NCBI RefSeq assembly: GCF_018294505.1
Contig: NC_057801.1
Span: 196,514,445 to 196,578,444 of the forward strand
From: Triticum aestivum
Taxonomy: Eukaryota > Streptophyta > Magnoliopsida > Poales > Poaceae
Reading direction: 5' to 3'
DNA length: 64,000 bases
The notes under the pieces are model-generated. The model was not told where the DNA came from. It saw only the letters and a program-made list of their open reading frames with translations, and made no database searches. Made by a program: the position numbers and the translations under genes. This document shows positions 12,599 through 23,434 of this stretch, in pieces (positions within the stretch are counted from its first letter, which is position 1; each line of letters starts with the position of its first letter).

Positions 12599-13433
12599 CC
12601 GCCGGTCGGTGGCTCGGCGCACTGAGTTGAGGAGGAGGACGTTGATGGATGCACCTTTCTTCTTTCCTCCTTAATTCTTGTTGTGCTACTGCATTCTCGT
12701 TCCAGTCAATATAGACATGTGTGATCCCTTTGCTTAATTATATGCATCACTTTAACTAGTACTCCATCATGTCAATTTATAAGCTGTGCTGCCAGTGTTT
12801 GGGGCCGGCGCACAACACAATAAGGACACCCACGACGACACATATAGAGAGGACATCCAGCGGTTCCAATGGCGATTTGTCAAATATCCAGCTAAAAATC
12901 ACTAGCACTATCTAATTTTTGTAACTAAAATTCAGTAATTAAGCATATATTTCATTCATAGATTAAGCAGTCGTGCTTAATCTATACAAATAGTTCAACC
13001 GTTAGGCGCCGCGGCGCGCTGTGCTCGTCGTTAGGCACCGCGGTGCGCTCTGGTCGCGTCCGTCGGTGTGCTCGGGTTGTGGACAGGTTTTCCTTGCGTG
13101 TTCAACTGCTATATGCATATATATGGTGGCTCGCCGTTCAGGCGACTGCGGAGCGCTCTGCTCGCTTCCCTCCGCGCGCGCTCTACCAGCGGTTGGGCCT
13201 GCGCGCGATCATGTCGGGGGGGCCATATGCATGCGGTTGCGCCGCGCGTGGAGCCACGCGATGCAGTTACGTGCGACACGATGGAGTTACGCACTGCGAA
13301 TTAGAACTGTCATCAGGACGTGCCGTCCGGCCTCCCCTTTAATTCCCGCGGCCATTATAGCCTTAGTCTCTTCAGCCTTTCGATCGCGCCCCACAACACA
13401 ACTAGCACAACCACGACGGCACATAGGGAGGGG
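12599..13433. other. Spacer with duplicated gene-leader fragment
   Basis: After the relic come a 3'-UTR-like stretch, then 12808-12873, a diverged copy of the leader and first codons of the exonuclease-like gene (compare 13389-13456: both read CACAACACAA, then ACGACGRCACATA, then CCAATGG). The second copy of the 76-bp direct repeat is at 12874-12949 and a perfect hairpin at 12959-12984. A GC-rich stretch (13005-13330) precedes the next ORF. The plus-strand frame is open from 13021, but I see no protein-like sequence before 13434. Confidence 0.55.
12959..12984. repeat. Perfect 11-bp inverted repeat, 4-base loop
   Basis: TAGATTAAGCA (12959-12969), loop GTCG, TGCTTAATCTA (12974-12984). It lies directly after the second 76-bp direct repeat. 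Confidence 0.85.
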
Positions 13434-14126
13434 ATGTATAGCGGCGCTCCAATGGAGTTCGGCAAGCATAAAGTGGAGACCCACGCGAGGGAGACTAATC
13501 TCTTGGTGGTGTACAACATTGACCCGGCCATGGTGGACGACTACATCAACACCGTTGAGCAGTTGCTTGATGGAGACTAAGTACAAGGTGGTCGTTATCG
13601 ACCTCCAGTACACCGACGGTAGTCCCGACATAGATCAGAAGGTTGTCGTCGCCCAGTTGTGCATGCACCATCATGTCCTCATCTACCACTACTGCATGGC
13701 CAGAGAGCCTTGTGACCGTTTCAAGAAGTTTGCCAACAGCATCGACTACAAGTTTGCCACGGTGGAAACCACCGACGATGTAAAAGCGCTCAGTGTTACG
13801 GGCTTGGCCTATGAGAACCTTGTCAAAATCCGTGACCACTACACGGTCTGGGGCAGCATGAAGAAGGACTCCCTGGTCGAACTCGCCTCGGCCATCATCG
13901 ACCCCTACTACGAAAACATGAGCAGGATGCCTAGAGAACAAGTGTCGTATCCTGGCACAGGGCCTGGGTGCAGCGACTAGATGAGCCTCACCTTAGGTTC
14001 GCGACCAAGAGCATGTACACATGCTTCGAGATGTATAGGCGGATCGTTGACATGAGGAAGTGCCTCGTTAACCAAATCGACAAGCCCGGATCGAGCCACA
14101 AGGAGAGCAAGTGTCACAAGAAGTAG
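13434..14126 (+). pseudogene. 3'-5' exonuclease-like (DEDD superfamily, WRN-type) gene relic captured in CACTA DNA
   Basis: The ATG at 13434 opens a reading frame containing MEFGKHKVETHARETNLLVV and DPAMVDDYINTVEQLLDGD. A frameshift near 13570 leads into the next frame (KYKVVVIDLQYTDG, QKVVVAQLCMHHHVLIYHY, FKKFANSIDYKFATVETTDD, SLVELASAIIDPYY). A second frameshift near 13945 leads into HRAWVQRLDEPHLRFATKS and FEMYRRIVDMRKCL, ending at TAG 14124-14126. The layout matches a grass protein family with a Werner-type 3'-5' exonuclease fold that is common in Triticeae. The first catalytic motif should read D-x-E; here it is DLQ, so the glutamate is replaced. Two frameshifts plus this change argue that it is non-functional. 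Long UTR-like DNA follows (14127-14445). Confidence 0.7.
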
Positions 14127-14445
14127 ATGATGATCAGATGATCATTTATGCTAGTTAATCATGCATGCAATATATAGTTTACTTTATTGATGTGTGGAAG
14201 TGTCATGTGTGTAGTAGTCACCTATGAAATTATGCATGTAATAGTTTACTTTGGTGTGTGCAAATGCCATGGTTGTAGTAGCCACCTATGTAATAGGATG
14301 TTTAATTTGGTTAATCATGCATGTAATATATATGTTGTTGTTCTGTATGCAATCCCATCGCACAACACACATGTCTTATTAGGAGCAATCGTCTGTGTTA
14401 TTATCGGTCTTCGCACACATTTCTGATAATAGACCCGTTTGCCGC
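14127..14445. other. UTR-like and CACTA subterminal DNA
   Basis: GTAGTAGTCACCTATG and GTAGTAGCCACCTATG, each followed by an AATCATGCATG-like block, repeat within 14205-14340. CGCACA motifs follow to the Athila-lineage insertion. No gene is seen. Confidence 0.5.
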
Positions 14446-14450
14446 GTATC
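14446..14450. other. Target-site duplication gtatc, left copy
   Basis: Matches 32413-32417 exactly and flanks the Athila-lineage element 14451-32412. Confidence 0.9.
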
Positions 14451-14517
14451 TGATACGTCTCCAACGTATATATTATTTTTGATTGCTCCATGCTATATTA
14501 TCTACTATTTTGGCCAA
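14451..14517 (+). repeat. 5' LTR of the Athila-lineage element, first 67 bases
   Basis: Matches the start of the 3' LTR at 30801. It continues at 24501 after the nested Tat element. Confidence 0.9.
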
Positions 14518-14991
14518 TGTCGGTGTCAAAACCGGCGGATCTCGGGTAGGGGGTCCCGAACTATGCGTCTAGGCGGATGGTAATAGGAGACAAGGGACAC
14601 GATGTTTTTACCCAGGTCCGGGCCCTCTCGATGGAGGTAAACCCCTACTCCTACTTGATTGATATTGATGATATGGGTAGTACAAGAGTGGATCTACCAC
14701 GAGATCAAGGAGGCTAAACCCTAGAAGCTAGCCTATGGTATGATTGTTGTTCTGTCCTATGGACTAAAACCCTCCGGTTTATATAGACACCGGAGAGGGC
14801 TAGGGTTACACAGAGTCGGTTACAATGGTAGGAGATCTACATATCCGTATCGCCAAGCTTGCCTTCCACGCCAAGGAAAGTCCCATCCGAACACGGGACA
14901 AAGTCTTCAATCTTGTATCTTCATAGTCTTGGAGTCCGGCCGATGATAATAGTACGGCTATCCGGACACCCCCTAGTCCAGGACTCCCTCA
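14518..14991 (-). repeat. 3' LTR of Tat-lineage element 1 (474 bp)
   Basis: TG/CA ends, same length as 24022-24495. The adjoining 14992-15005 reads, on the minus strand, GGTTCGGGAGCTAC, a purine-rich tract next to TGAGGGAG as expected for the polypurine tract. Confidence 0.92.
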
Positions 14992-15223
14992 GTAGCTCCC
15001 GAACCAAGCTTCAATGACGTCGAGTCCGGCGCGTATATTGTCTTCGGCGTTGCAAGGCGGGTTCTCCTCCGTATTCCATGTGCTTGCCGAATAGTGTCTG
15101 GCTTACTTATAAATGTTGCGCTCCTTGGCTTCCACGCCCAATAATGGCCCTCTTCCACGTGTTGTATGAATGCGAAAAGCCAGGGTATTTTTACGTTTTA
15201 CCCCCAAGCTGCACGAATAAGCT

Positions 15224-15231
15224 GCCTATAA
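15224..15231 (+). promoter_or_regulatory. Candidate TATA box of the antisense gene
   Basis: CCTATAAGAG at about 15223-15232 lies about 90 bases before the ATG at 15317, inside the element and outside the LTR. This suggests that the antisense gene has its own promoter. Confidence 0.5.
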
Positions 15232-15316
15232 GAGAGGCAAGGATCTAGATCCAAATCACACCATCCTCCTTCCGCGAGTACTCATCGGAGCGCTTCTGAA
15301 AAAAATCCACTCCATC

Positions 15317-18081
15317 ATGGACAGTCGACGCGGCTCCTCCTCTCGCGCTCCCAGCCCTCAGCCAGGAGATTGGAGGAGATGTTCAGTCCCGCACAGCGAG
15401 CTAGTGACGCTCCAAGCGGAGGGATACCTTCCTCTGGCCTTCATACTCCCGGTTGAAGCTGGACTGGCCACCTACAAAGGCGGAAAGCAGGCGGAGAACA
15501 CCCCCAATCCCTCCAAAGGAGAGCGGGTGTGCTTCGGCCCTTATCTAATAAGGGGGCTCGGATTTCCCATACATCCGTTTCTCCGGGGGCTCCTGGAGTT
15601 CTATGGACTCCAGCTTCATCACCTTACGCCCGCCTCCATTTTGCATATTGCGGGTTTCGTAGCTCTTTACGAGCTGTTCTTGGGCATCGAGCCCCATTTT
15701 GCACTGTGGAAGATATTGTTTTGCCTCGTACCCCGTTCTCACGAGGGGTCGATATATCAAGTGGGCGGAGCCGAAATATGGCGCATCGCCGGGACCGGAT
15801 ATCTATCCGGAACCCCGAAGAAGGCGTCCGAAGACTGGCCTTCGGAATGGTTTTATATGGAACACGCTCCACTGCCGGACCCAACTCGGATCGGCCTCCC
15901 GGAGTTCAACAACGCTCCTCTAAAGAAATGCCTGAGTTGGCGCCCGCGGAGCCCTCGACGGGAAGATGATAGGAGCGTCCAATATCTGATGGGCCGGATA
16001 AGGTTGCTGGCCCATTCTGGATTGACCATGATTGGAGTCATGGCCACGTGCATTATGCGAGGGGTGCAGCCGCTCCAATATAGGGGCCACCCCATGTGGG
16101 ATTTCAACGGGGAGAATGACGCCACCCGTCATGGCCGCAAGGGGCCGGGATCGGCCGCCAATCTGGTGAAGATCCTGTCCGGCTTGTACAAGGGGGAGAA
16201 GGAGGACTTCCTCCACACGAGTCCATTGAATGGATTCTCCATGAATAACCCTCGGAGCTGGGTAAGCGGACGCTTATCTATCCGATCCGTGCTTTCAAAG
16301 TTATGTGTCTTACTTTATGATTTTGACGCAGGATCTACGCCGGGATGTGGAGGGCATACACAGTCCGACTCCACAACCCGAGGATCCGGGAAGATCCCTT
16401 GATTTGGACGCCGGAGAGGATCCGGACATAGAGGTGGAGCTGATTGACGGGGTGTTCCACCAACTTAGCATGGACAATGCTCTAGTCGCCATTACGGCTG
16501 ACTACCCCGGTTTATCTCCGGCTTTCCAAGTAACTATGACCGGAGTCCTCACATCGTTACTTCGTCCGTGCTTATTTCTGACCACTGTATACCAACTGTG
16601 TCTCGCAGGAGGTGCCTTCAAGGCGGGAAGCCGAACCCGCGGTGGCTGACCAACAAGGGTCAGTTCGGCCCAGCAGGCGGAAGAGGGGTGTGGTGCGAAT
16701 CGAAACATCACCGCAACAGTATGGCACGCCACCGTTTTTAAGGGAAAGATTCCTGGGAGGTATATTAATGCTCATGACTTTTCCAGGAGAAAGAGTGCTC
16801 GTCGGACTGTGCCCGGGGAGGTTGCCAACCAAGCTTCCGCCAGCCAGGCTCCGACACCTGGTCCGGAGGGGGGGGGGGAGCGTGAGGCGCGAGCCAGATG
16901 CTCCTCCAAAGGAGGATGCCGACAGGCTGTCTGCCACCAGGTCTGAGGTGGAGAGCGCCATGAATCACAGGCGCTGCCGGACAGTTCTTCGTGACGCGTG
17001 TTTCTCCCCGGAGGCGTTGAATGCCTTTAATGCGGGAGACGCGCACCTCCGTGCCGCTCAAGATGGTTTAACCAGAGCCACGGAGCAGTATGTGAAAGAC
17101 ATACGAGTAAGGAATTTTAATAGTTATATATGCCAGTAGCCCCCGAGACTTAAAGTAGTTAGAATAACTGATTTAAGGATCATTTGATATGCAGGATCAT
17201 ACGGAGAAGAATACCCATCTGTCCCAGGAGCTTCAAGAGTGCAAGGGCCAACTCGAGGCCGCACTAGCCGCCGCAGGAGGAGCCACAGAGGCCCCCACTG
17301 GTAACACATATTTTGAAAAGATAATTAATTTATGAAGTGCGGTTTGTGTGTAAGTCTGACAATAATATTGCAGAGGGCGCCGGACTAGATCCGGACAAGC
17401 AACATCTGTTGCGCCAGCTGAAGGCCGGCGAGAAGGTGCTTATGAGGGTGCAGCAGGAGAGAAACAAACTCCAAGATGCCAACACCCAGCTAGGCGAAGA
17501 ACTAAAAGATGTTCGGGTCTAGCTGTCTGACTCCGTAAAGGAGAATAGGCGGCTTCGTCGCGGCATCTACAGTAAGTGCTTGAGCAAACTCTTTTGAAAA
17601 GAAGAGTTCGGCGAGGAAGTCGATTGACAGAAATGTGTCTGTAGGTGTGCTCACAGGTCTTCCTACGGAGGAAATGCCCGGTTCAATGGGTGACCAGCTT
17701 CCCGAGATGCTGCAACTGCACGAACGTGTTCGGCAGGCGATGAGTGGCGTCGCCCTGGCCTTATGGCCGTCCGTCTCCCTACCCGAGGGTCTTGGAGGGC
17801 TTGCGGAGAAGCTTCAGGGAGCACGGCAGCGCTTCCGTCTGTGGAAGATATCGTCCTGCCGTGAAGGCGGCAGGGAGGCCTGGGCCATGGCGAAGACGCG
17901 GTACACGAAGGCGGATCCGAACCACATGGCCGAGGTCGGACCTGTGGGGCCCGATGGGAAGGAGATCCCTGTGAGCTTAATGTATGGCCAAGTAGAGTTG
18001 GCCGCTAAGTATTCCCAACGGGACTGTAAATTAGACAGCCTGTTAGATGGGATTGAAGAGGAGTACAATCAGTCAATTTGA
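15317..18081 (+). CDS. Antisense ORF of Tat-lineage element 1 (putative gypsy-type transposon / Transposase_28-like protein), six exons
   Basis: The ATG at 15317 starts a gene on the strand opposite to pol. Exons with good GT/AG ends and consistent phase are 15317-16261, 16332-16529, 16609-17106, 17195-17300, 17374-17571 and 17645-18081, about 794 codons in all. Exon 1 encodes the globular domain (VTLQAEGYLPLAFILP, GFPIHPFLRGLLEFYGLQL, HLTPASILHIAGFVALYELF) seen in plant proteins labelled 'putative gypsy type transposon' (Pfam PF04195). Exon 2 is acidic; exon 3 begins with basic RRKRG; exons 4-5 form a coiled coil (HLLRQLKAGEKVLMRVQQER). An in-frame TAG at 17520-17522 interrupts exon 5, and a run of 12 G near 16868 plus a possible extra intron at 16728-16784 make exon 3 uncertain. 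Function is unknown; Grande/Ogre-type elements carry similar antisense genes. Confidence 0.75.
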
Positions 18082-18889
18082 CGATGTATTTTAAAATGAC
18101 ATGTCTAATGCCTTCTAGCCGGATTGTAGATCGTTTGTCTTTGAGGACCTTTTTGCTTCAACCTCGGGACCCAACAGTCTGAAGTGTGTCCGAATACCCT
18201 CACGGTTATGCAAAAACCGGGGCATGCATGGAGACCAGGCGTAGGGGTCATTAGTGCTTTATCAGACAAGTGCCCAACTAGTTATGTTATATTACATGGT
18301 TAGTAAGAAACATCTTCCAGTGAGAATAGTTCCATTAGGGGTTCCTTTCCCTGGGAGGCATGCCCTAAAGTGCATGTCCGGACTGCGAAAAGAGCAGAAA
18401 AGCATCTAGGGGCAGATAAATAAATAAGTAAGAAATCATCTTTCAAGTCACCGGCCGAATATTCCCTTAAGAATGCTAGCTTTCGGCTTCACCCAGTCTA
18501 AGGTACACATCCGACTGACCCGGTAGTAAGAATCACAGAGGTGCTCCCTTTACCTCCCAGCGGAACAATCGGGAACGTAGGGTAAGCACAGGAGCCAGGC
18601 AACCCAGCTTGGCCAAAACTTAAGTCATATCGATGCATATAATGGTGAGTAAAAGGTACACGCGGAAGTGTGACGCATGTGTTGGGCATGAAGCCCGTAT
18701 AAATAAGCTTTTGTTAAAGAAGCCCCCAGGTATAATGAGTGCGAGCAGCACGTCAAGTGTGTGCGAGCAATGCACAGGTCAGCCCACAAAGGCTTTACGG
18801 AAAGAAGGGAGGAAGGAAGAGGAAAAGAACAAAAGACAGCAAACGTATAAAATGTGGACGGAGGAGGGAGACGAACTATGAGTCCGGCG
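18082..18889. other. Intergenic space between the converging antisense gene and pol
   Basis: About 0.8 kb with no convincing gene. It should hold the 3' ends of both transcripts, so they may overlap here. ORFs at 18633-18881, 18739-18999 and 18625-18957 overlap in several frames without motifs. Confidence 0.5.
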
Positions 18890-20024
18890 CTAGGCGTAGA
18901 ATCTTCGGAGGCGGGCTGCGTTCCATGGGTTCGGCTCGAGTCGATTGTTCGATGCATTTCATAGACAGTATGCTCCGCCAGTCAAGACTTGATCGATGAT
19001 GAAGGGACCTTCCCACTTGGGCTTGAGTTTGTCCTTTTTCTTGTCCGGCAGACGTAGAACTAGTTCGCCAACATTGCAAGCTTTGGCCCATACTTCTGCT
19101 GATAGAATGCGGAACGAGCCTTTGCCACGTCGCGCTCCTCCTCCAATGCGTCCAAACTGTCTTGCCGATCCAACTCGGCTTCTCTTTCTTCGTACATGCG
19201 CACTCGAGGTGAGTCATGAATTATATCGCAGGGCAAAACTGCCTCTGCGCCGTATACCATAAAGAATGGCATGAATCCGGTAGTATGATTTGGCGTGGTC
19301 CGCAGCCCCCAGAGTACGGAGTCGAGCTCCTCCACCCAGTGCGTGTTAGATTCCGTGAGGGACCACACTAACCTGGGTTTAATGCCGCTCATGATTAGAC
19401 CATTTGCTCGTTCGACTTGACCGTTAGTTTGAGGGTGATAGAATGAAGCGTAGTCGAGCTTGATGCCCATGTTTTTGCACTAGAGTTTAACCTCATCGGC
19501 CGTGAAGTTCGTGTCGTTATTAGTGATGATGCTGTGGGGGACGCCATAACGGTGTACTACCCCAGATGTGAAGTCTATCACAGGTCCAGATTCGGCCGTT
19601 TTAACCGGCTTGGCCTCTATCCATTTGGTGAATTTATCCACCATGACCAATAGGTATTTTTGCTGGTGGGTTCCCCCTTTAAGGGGTCCAACCATGTCAA
19701 GCCCCCAGACCGCGAACGACCAGGTGATGGGTATAGTTTTGAGGGCGGTGGGTGGCATGTGGCTTTGATTAGCAAAGAGCTGGCAACCGACGCATCATTG
19801 GACTAAGTCCTGAGCATCTGCCCGAGCAGTCGGCCAATAAAATCCTGTATGGAAGGCCTTGCCCACAAGGGCCCGGGCTGCGGCGTGGTGCCCGCCGAGT
19901 CCGGCGTGATTTTCAGCCAGGAGATTTCGCCCTTCCTCTTTGGAGATGCACCTTTGAAGGACTCCGGTTGTGCTTTTCTTATAAAGTTCTCCCTCATCGA
20001 CCTTGTAGGCTTTAGATCGCCGAA
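18890..20024 (-). pseudogene. Integrase region of Tat element 1 pol (broken)
   Basis: Continuing pol on the minus strand, a frameshift near 20028 leads to VRRSKAYKVDEGELYKKS and the integrase zinc-binding region (NHAGLGGHH, then CVGC), with a TGA at 19799-19801 just before the cysteines. The catalytic core follows: WGLDMVGPL carries the first Asp, and HPQTNGQVERANG holds the Glu region. The second catalytic site reads ITNND where D-N-G is expected, so the Asp is Asn. A TAG lies at about 19477-19479 and a frameshift near 19075. The C-terminal domain is recognisable (LKPKWEGPFIIDQV) and ends at the TAG 18890-18892. Integrase would insert the cDNA into host DNA; this one cannot work. Confidence 0.85.
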
Positions 20025-21926
20025 CTATGCAGCGGGCCTCATTTGGTCTTCGGGAAGTTCCTGCCTAATTAAGTAGGCTAGGAATGGTTCTGTCCACGGG
20101 GCAATTACTGCCATTATTTCGTGGGCTGAAGGTGTTATTTCATTGGCTGAGCCATCGATTATGTCAGAATGTTCCGTGTTGGGTGGTGCGGTTGGTTCCG
20201 GGTTGTCATTTCCGGACTCCTCTTGCCATAATACGGATGGCTTAAAGAGCCGCTCCAGGAAGATGTTTGGAGGGACGGCATCGCGTTTTGCACCGATGCG
20301 TGCCAACACGTCGGCTGCCTGGTTATTATCCCGGGCTACATGGTGGAATTCGAGTCCTTCGAATCGAGCTAACATTTTTAAGACGGCATTCCGATAGGCT
20401 GCCATTTTCGGATCCTTGGCATCAAAGTCTCCATTTACTTGGGATATTGCGAGGTTTGAATCCCCGCGCACCTCTAGGCATTGAATACCCATGGAGATTG
20501 CCATCCGGAGACCATGTAGAAGGGCCTCATATTCGGCTGCATTGTTGGAGTCCGTGTACATTATCTGAAGTACGTATTGGACTGTGTCTCCGGTTGGGGA
20601 CGTTAATACGACGCCAGCCCCCAAGCCGGCCAACATTTTGGAGCCGTCGAAATGCATGATCCAATTGGAGTATGCACCATACTCTTTAGGGAGTTCGACT
20701 TCGGTCCATTCGGCGATGAAGTCAGCCAAAACATGCGAATTTATAGCTCGCCGTGGTTTGTAGGTTATGTCGAATGGTAAGAGCTCAATGGCCCATTTTT
20801 CAATTCTGCCCGTCGCGTCGCGGATGTTTATAATGTTGTTGAGAGGTACTTCGGAGGCCACAGTTATCGAACACTCTTGAAAGTAGTGTCGCAGCTTCCA
20901 GGATGCCATGAACACCGCGTATGCTATCTTTTGATAATGTGGATACCGGGACTTGCATGGAGTTAAGACAGTGGATACGTAGTACACTAGTTTTTGAAGA
21001 GGGAATTTGTGTCCTTCTGTTTCTTGTTCGACGACGAGTACCGCGCTGACAACTTGATGTGTTGCCGCGATGTATAATAACATCGGTTCGCCCAGGTTGG
21101 GCGCGGCCAGGACCGGATTTGTTGCCAATATGGCCTTTATTTCTTTGAGTCTGGCCGTGGCAGCATCCGTCCATTCGAAGTGTTCGGTGCGCCGGAGGAG
21201 GCGATAGAGGGGCAATGCCTTTTCTCCCAAACGGGAGATGAAGCGGCTTAGAGTCCCCACGCATCCAGTCAGTTTTTGTATTTGTTTGATGTCTTTTGGG
21301 ATATCCAATTGTGACAGAGCTCGGATCTTCGCTGGGTTTGCTTCAATTCCTCTACCGGATACAATGAAGCCCAAGAGCTTTCCGGCCGGTACGCCGAAAA
21401 CGCATTTTTCCGGGTTTAGCTTAATGTCATATGCTCGGAGGTTGTCGAATGTGAGCCTCAAATCGTCTACTAGAGTTTTGACGTGTTTGGTCTTAACGAC
21501 CACATCGTCTACGTATGCCTCCACTGTTTTGCCGATCTGTGTAGCCAGACATGTCTGAATCATGCGCTGATATGTTGCGCCGGCGTTTTTGAGTCCGAAG
21601 GGCATTGTGTTGAAGCAGAATGGTCCGTATGGAGTAATGAATGCCGTTGCGGCCTGGTCTGTTTCTGCCATCTTGATTTGATGGTATCCGGAGTATGCGT
21701 CGAGGCAGCACAATGAATCGTGCCCTGCGGTGGCATCGATGATTTGGTCGATGTGGGGAAGGGGGAAAGGATCCTTTGTACATGCCTTGTTAAGGTCTTT
21801 AAAATTGACACAAAGGCGCCAGGATTTGTCCTTTTTTGGTACCATCACCAGGTTCGCTAGCCAGTCCGGATGTTTTATATCTCTGATGAATCCGTCTTCT
21901 AATAGTTTGGCTAGCTCCTCTCCCAT
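20025..21926 (-). pseudogene. Reverse transcriptase and dual RNase H of Tat element 1 (open 633-codon segment of pol)
   Basis: The longest open frame of the window. Residues 1-150 are the reverse transcriptase core: VPKKDKSWRLCVNFKDLNKA, LDAYSGYHQI, MPFGLKNAGATYQ and the catalytic YVDD at about 138-141. Residues 240-410 cover the thumb/connection and the original RNase H (LLYIAATHQVVSAVLV), which lacks the usual D-A-S active-site start. Residues 420-550 are a second RNase H with HFDGSK, NNAAEYEALL, RGDSNL and ARDNNQAADVLAR, that is, the D-E-D-D set of the acquired RNase H typical of the Tat lineage. A TGA near 21950 separates it from protease upstream, and it ends in a frameshift/stop at 20025. 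The start at 21926 is simply the first Met after that stop. Confidence 0.93.
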
Positions 21927-21950
21927 TGCCTGTCTTTTGGGTTTGGAAAA

Positions 21951-23434
21951 TCACCGAAGAGCCTGTTTGACTAGCTTGAATCCTTTTAGGATGTTTAGGC
22001 TGTGTTCTGCCAGCCTGCATGGGATTCCTAGCATATCTGAAGGGTGCCAGGCAAAAATGTCCCAATTTTCCCGAAGGAATTCTCGTAGTGCAGCGTCTAC
22101 ATCAGGGTTTAATTGTGCCCCAATGGAGGCTGTCTTTGTGGGGTCCGTTGGATGGACCTGGAATTTGACTATTTCGTCTGTTGGTTTAAAAGAGGTGGAC
22201 TTGGATCTCTTATCGAGTATCACAGCGTCCCTGTTCACCGTGGAGTGCAGCGCAGTGAGTTCCTCTGCCGCTAGGGCTTCGGATAGTGCCTCTAGGGCTA
22301 GTGCGGCTGCCTTATTTTCAGCACGGAGTGCTATGTCCGGATCACTGACAAGAGTGATGATTCCATTGGGCCCGGGCATTTTAAGCTTCATATACCCGTA
22401 ATGGGGTATGGCTTGGAAAATTTTGAATGCCTCTCGCCCTAATAAAGCGTGATATCCGCTGCTAAACGGGGCCACTTGGAACGTGACCTCCTCGGACCTG
22501 TAATTGTCCGGCGAGCCGAACACCACATCAAGTGTAATTTTACCTGTGCAGCATGCTTCCCGACTAGGGATTATTCCTCTAAAGGTTGTGCTGCTTCGCT
22601 CAATGCGGCTCCAATCTATTTCCATTTTTCGAAGGGTTTCCTCGTAGATGAGGTTTAATCCGCTGACGCCATCCATGAGTACCTTGGTAAGACGAAAGCC
22701 GTCCACTATTGGACTGAGGACCAATGCGGCTGGTGCTCGGGCTGTTCGGAATTTAGGTTCGTCGCTGGCATTGAAGGTGATAGCCGCGTCGCTCCATGGA
22801 TTTGTTGTTGCTACTTGGTAGACTTCGGCGAGGCTGCGGATTGTTCGTTTCCGCATATTATTTAATGCGAAAGTCTCGAAGACTGTTAATACCGTACTGG
22901 TACTGTTGGGCTGGTTCTCCGGGGCTAGAAGCACTTCACCACTTTTGGCTACCTGCCGTAGTATCCAACATGCTCGAAGGCTATGTGTTGGAGTGGCGCC
23001 TTCTGTACTATGGATTTTACAGGGTCCGCTAAGCCATCCCTCCAGTACGGTTCCGTGCCCTTTAGGGGGTTTTTGCTTTTTGATTTTTGTACCAGGTGCC
23101 TGAGCATGATGCACCCTTTTATTTCGGACTAGGGTTGTGTTCGGAGCCAGATTGTCCCAAAACTTGGCTTCGGTTTTCCAGGCACTCTCCATCGCACAGT
23201 ACTTTCGTACTATGGATGCCAGGTCGGCGAAGCGTGTAATTTCGCAATGACTTATGGCGTTCAAGATTCCCTTGTCCGTGCAATTGTTGCAGAAAATTGA
23301 GATTGCGCTTTCCTCACGGCAGTCCTTTATCCTGTCCATAACCAGGAGGAATCTGGCCCAGCAATGATGTATTGTTTCCGTGGGCTCTTGCCGGATTTGA
23401 GATAGATCGCTTATGTTTGGGTGGGCGGGTGGAA
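21951..23434 (-). pseudogene. Gag C-terminal half and aspartic protease of Tat element 1
   Basis: The frame is open from about 23434 (gag: IPPAHPNISDLSQIRQEP, HHCWARFLLVMDRIKDC) through the nucleocapsid-like linker to a retropepsin (KVLMDGVSGLNLIYEETL, GYHALLGREAFKIFQ). The second residue after the catalytic Asp should be Gly in the D-x-G triad; here it reads D-G-V-S-G, so the protease is probably disabled. It ends with a TGA just before reverse transcriptase, where the frame would otherwise continue. HPSDMLGI and the surrounding link to reverse transcriptase are typical of Tat pol. Confidence 0.85.

Larger units (their letters stand above)
8580..14445 (+). mobile_element. CACTA transposon remains, left part
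   Basis: This stretch lies between the large LTR (ending 8579) and the Athila-lineage element starting at 14451. Its continuation is at 32418-32837, where a CACTA terminus is visible. Short repeats of the ACACGGT / ACTGTGTG type near 8970-9110 and CGCACA repeats near 14350-14430 resemble CACTA subterminal repeats. The 5' CACTA terminus itself is not found, so the left boundary is assumed; it may have been lost at the LTR junction. The segment carries a tandem array (9235-11420) and two captured gene relics (12056-12598 and 13434-14126). The stretch 8580-9234 shows nothing else. Confidence 0.6.

Noticed and set aside
13021..13433. Upstream part of the 319-codon frame 13021-13980 as coding
   Set aside because: The protein-like similarity starts only after 13434 (in another frame) and 13570; the upstream frame is low-complexity Arg/Ser-rich from GC-rich leader DNA.
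13690..13702. CACTACTGCATG as the left CACTA terminus
   Set aside because: It matches the first 12 bases of the terminal repeat at 32837 but lies inside the exonuclease-like coding region (YHYCMA) and lacks the next bases; chance.
15529..15969. Alternative-frame ORFs over exon 1 of the antisense gene
   Set aside because: They are shadows of the 15317 frame, which carries the recognisable domain.
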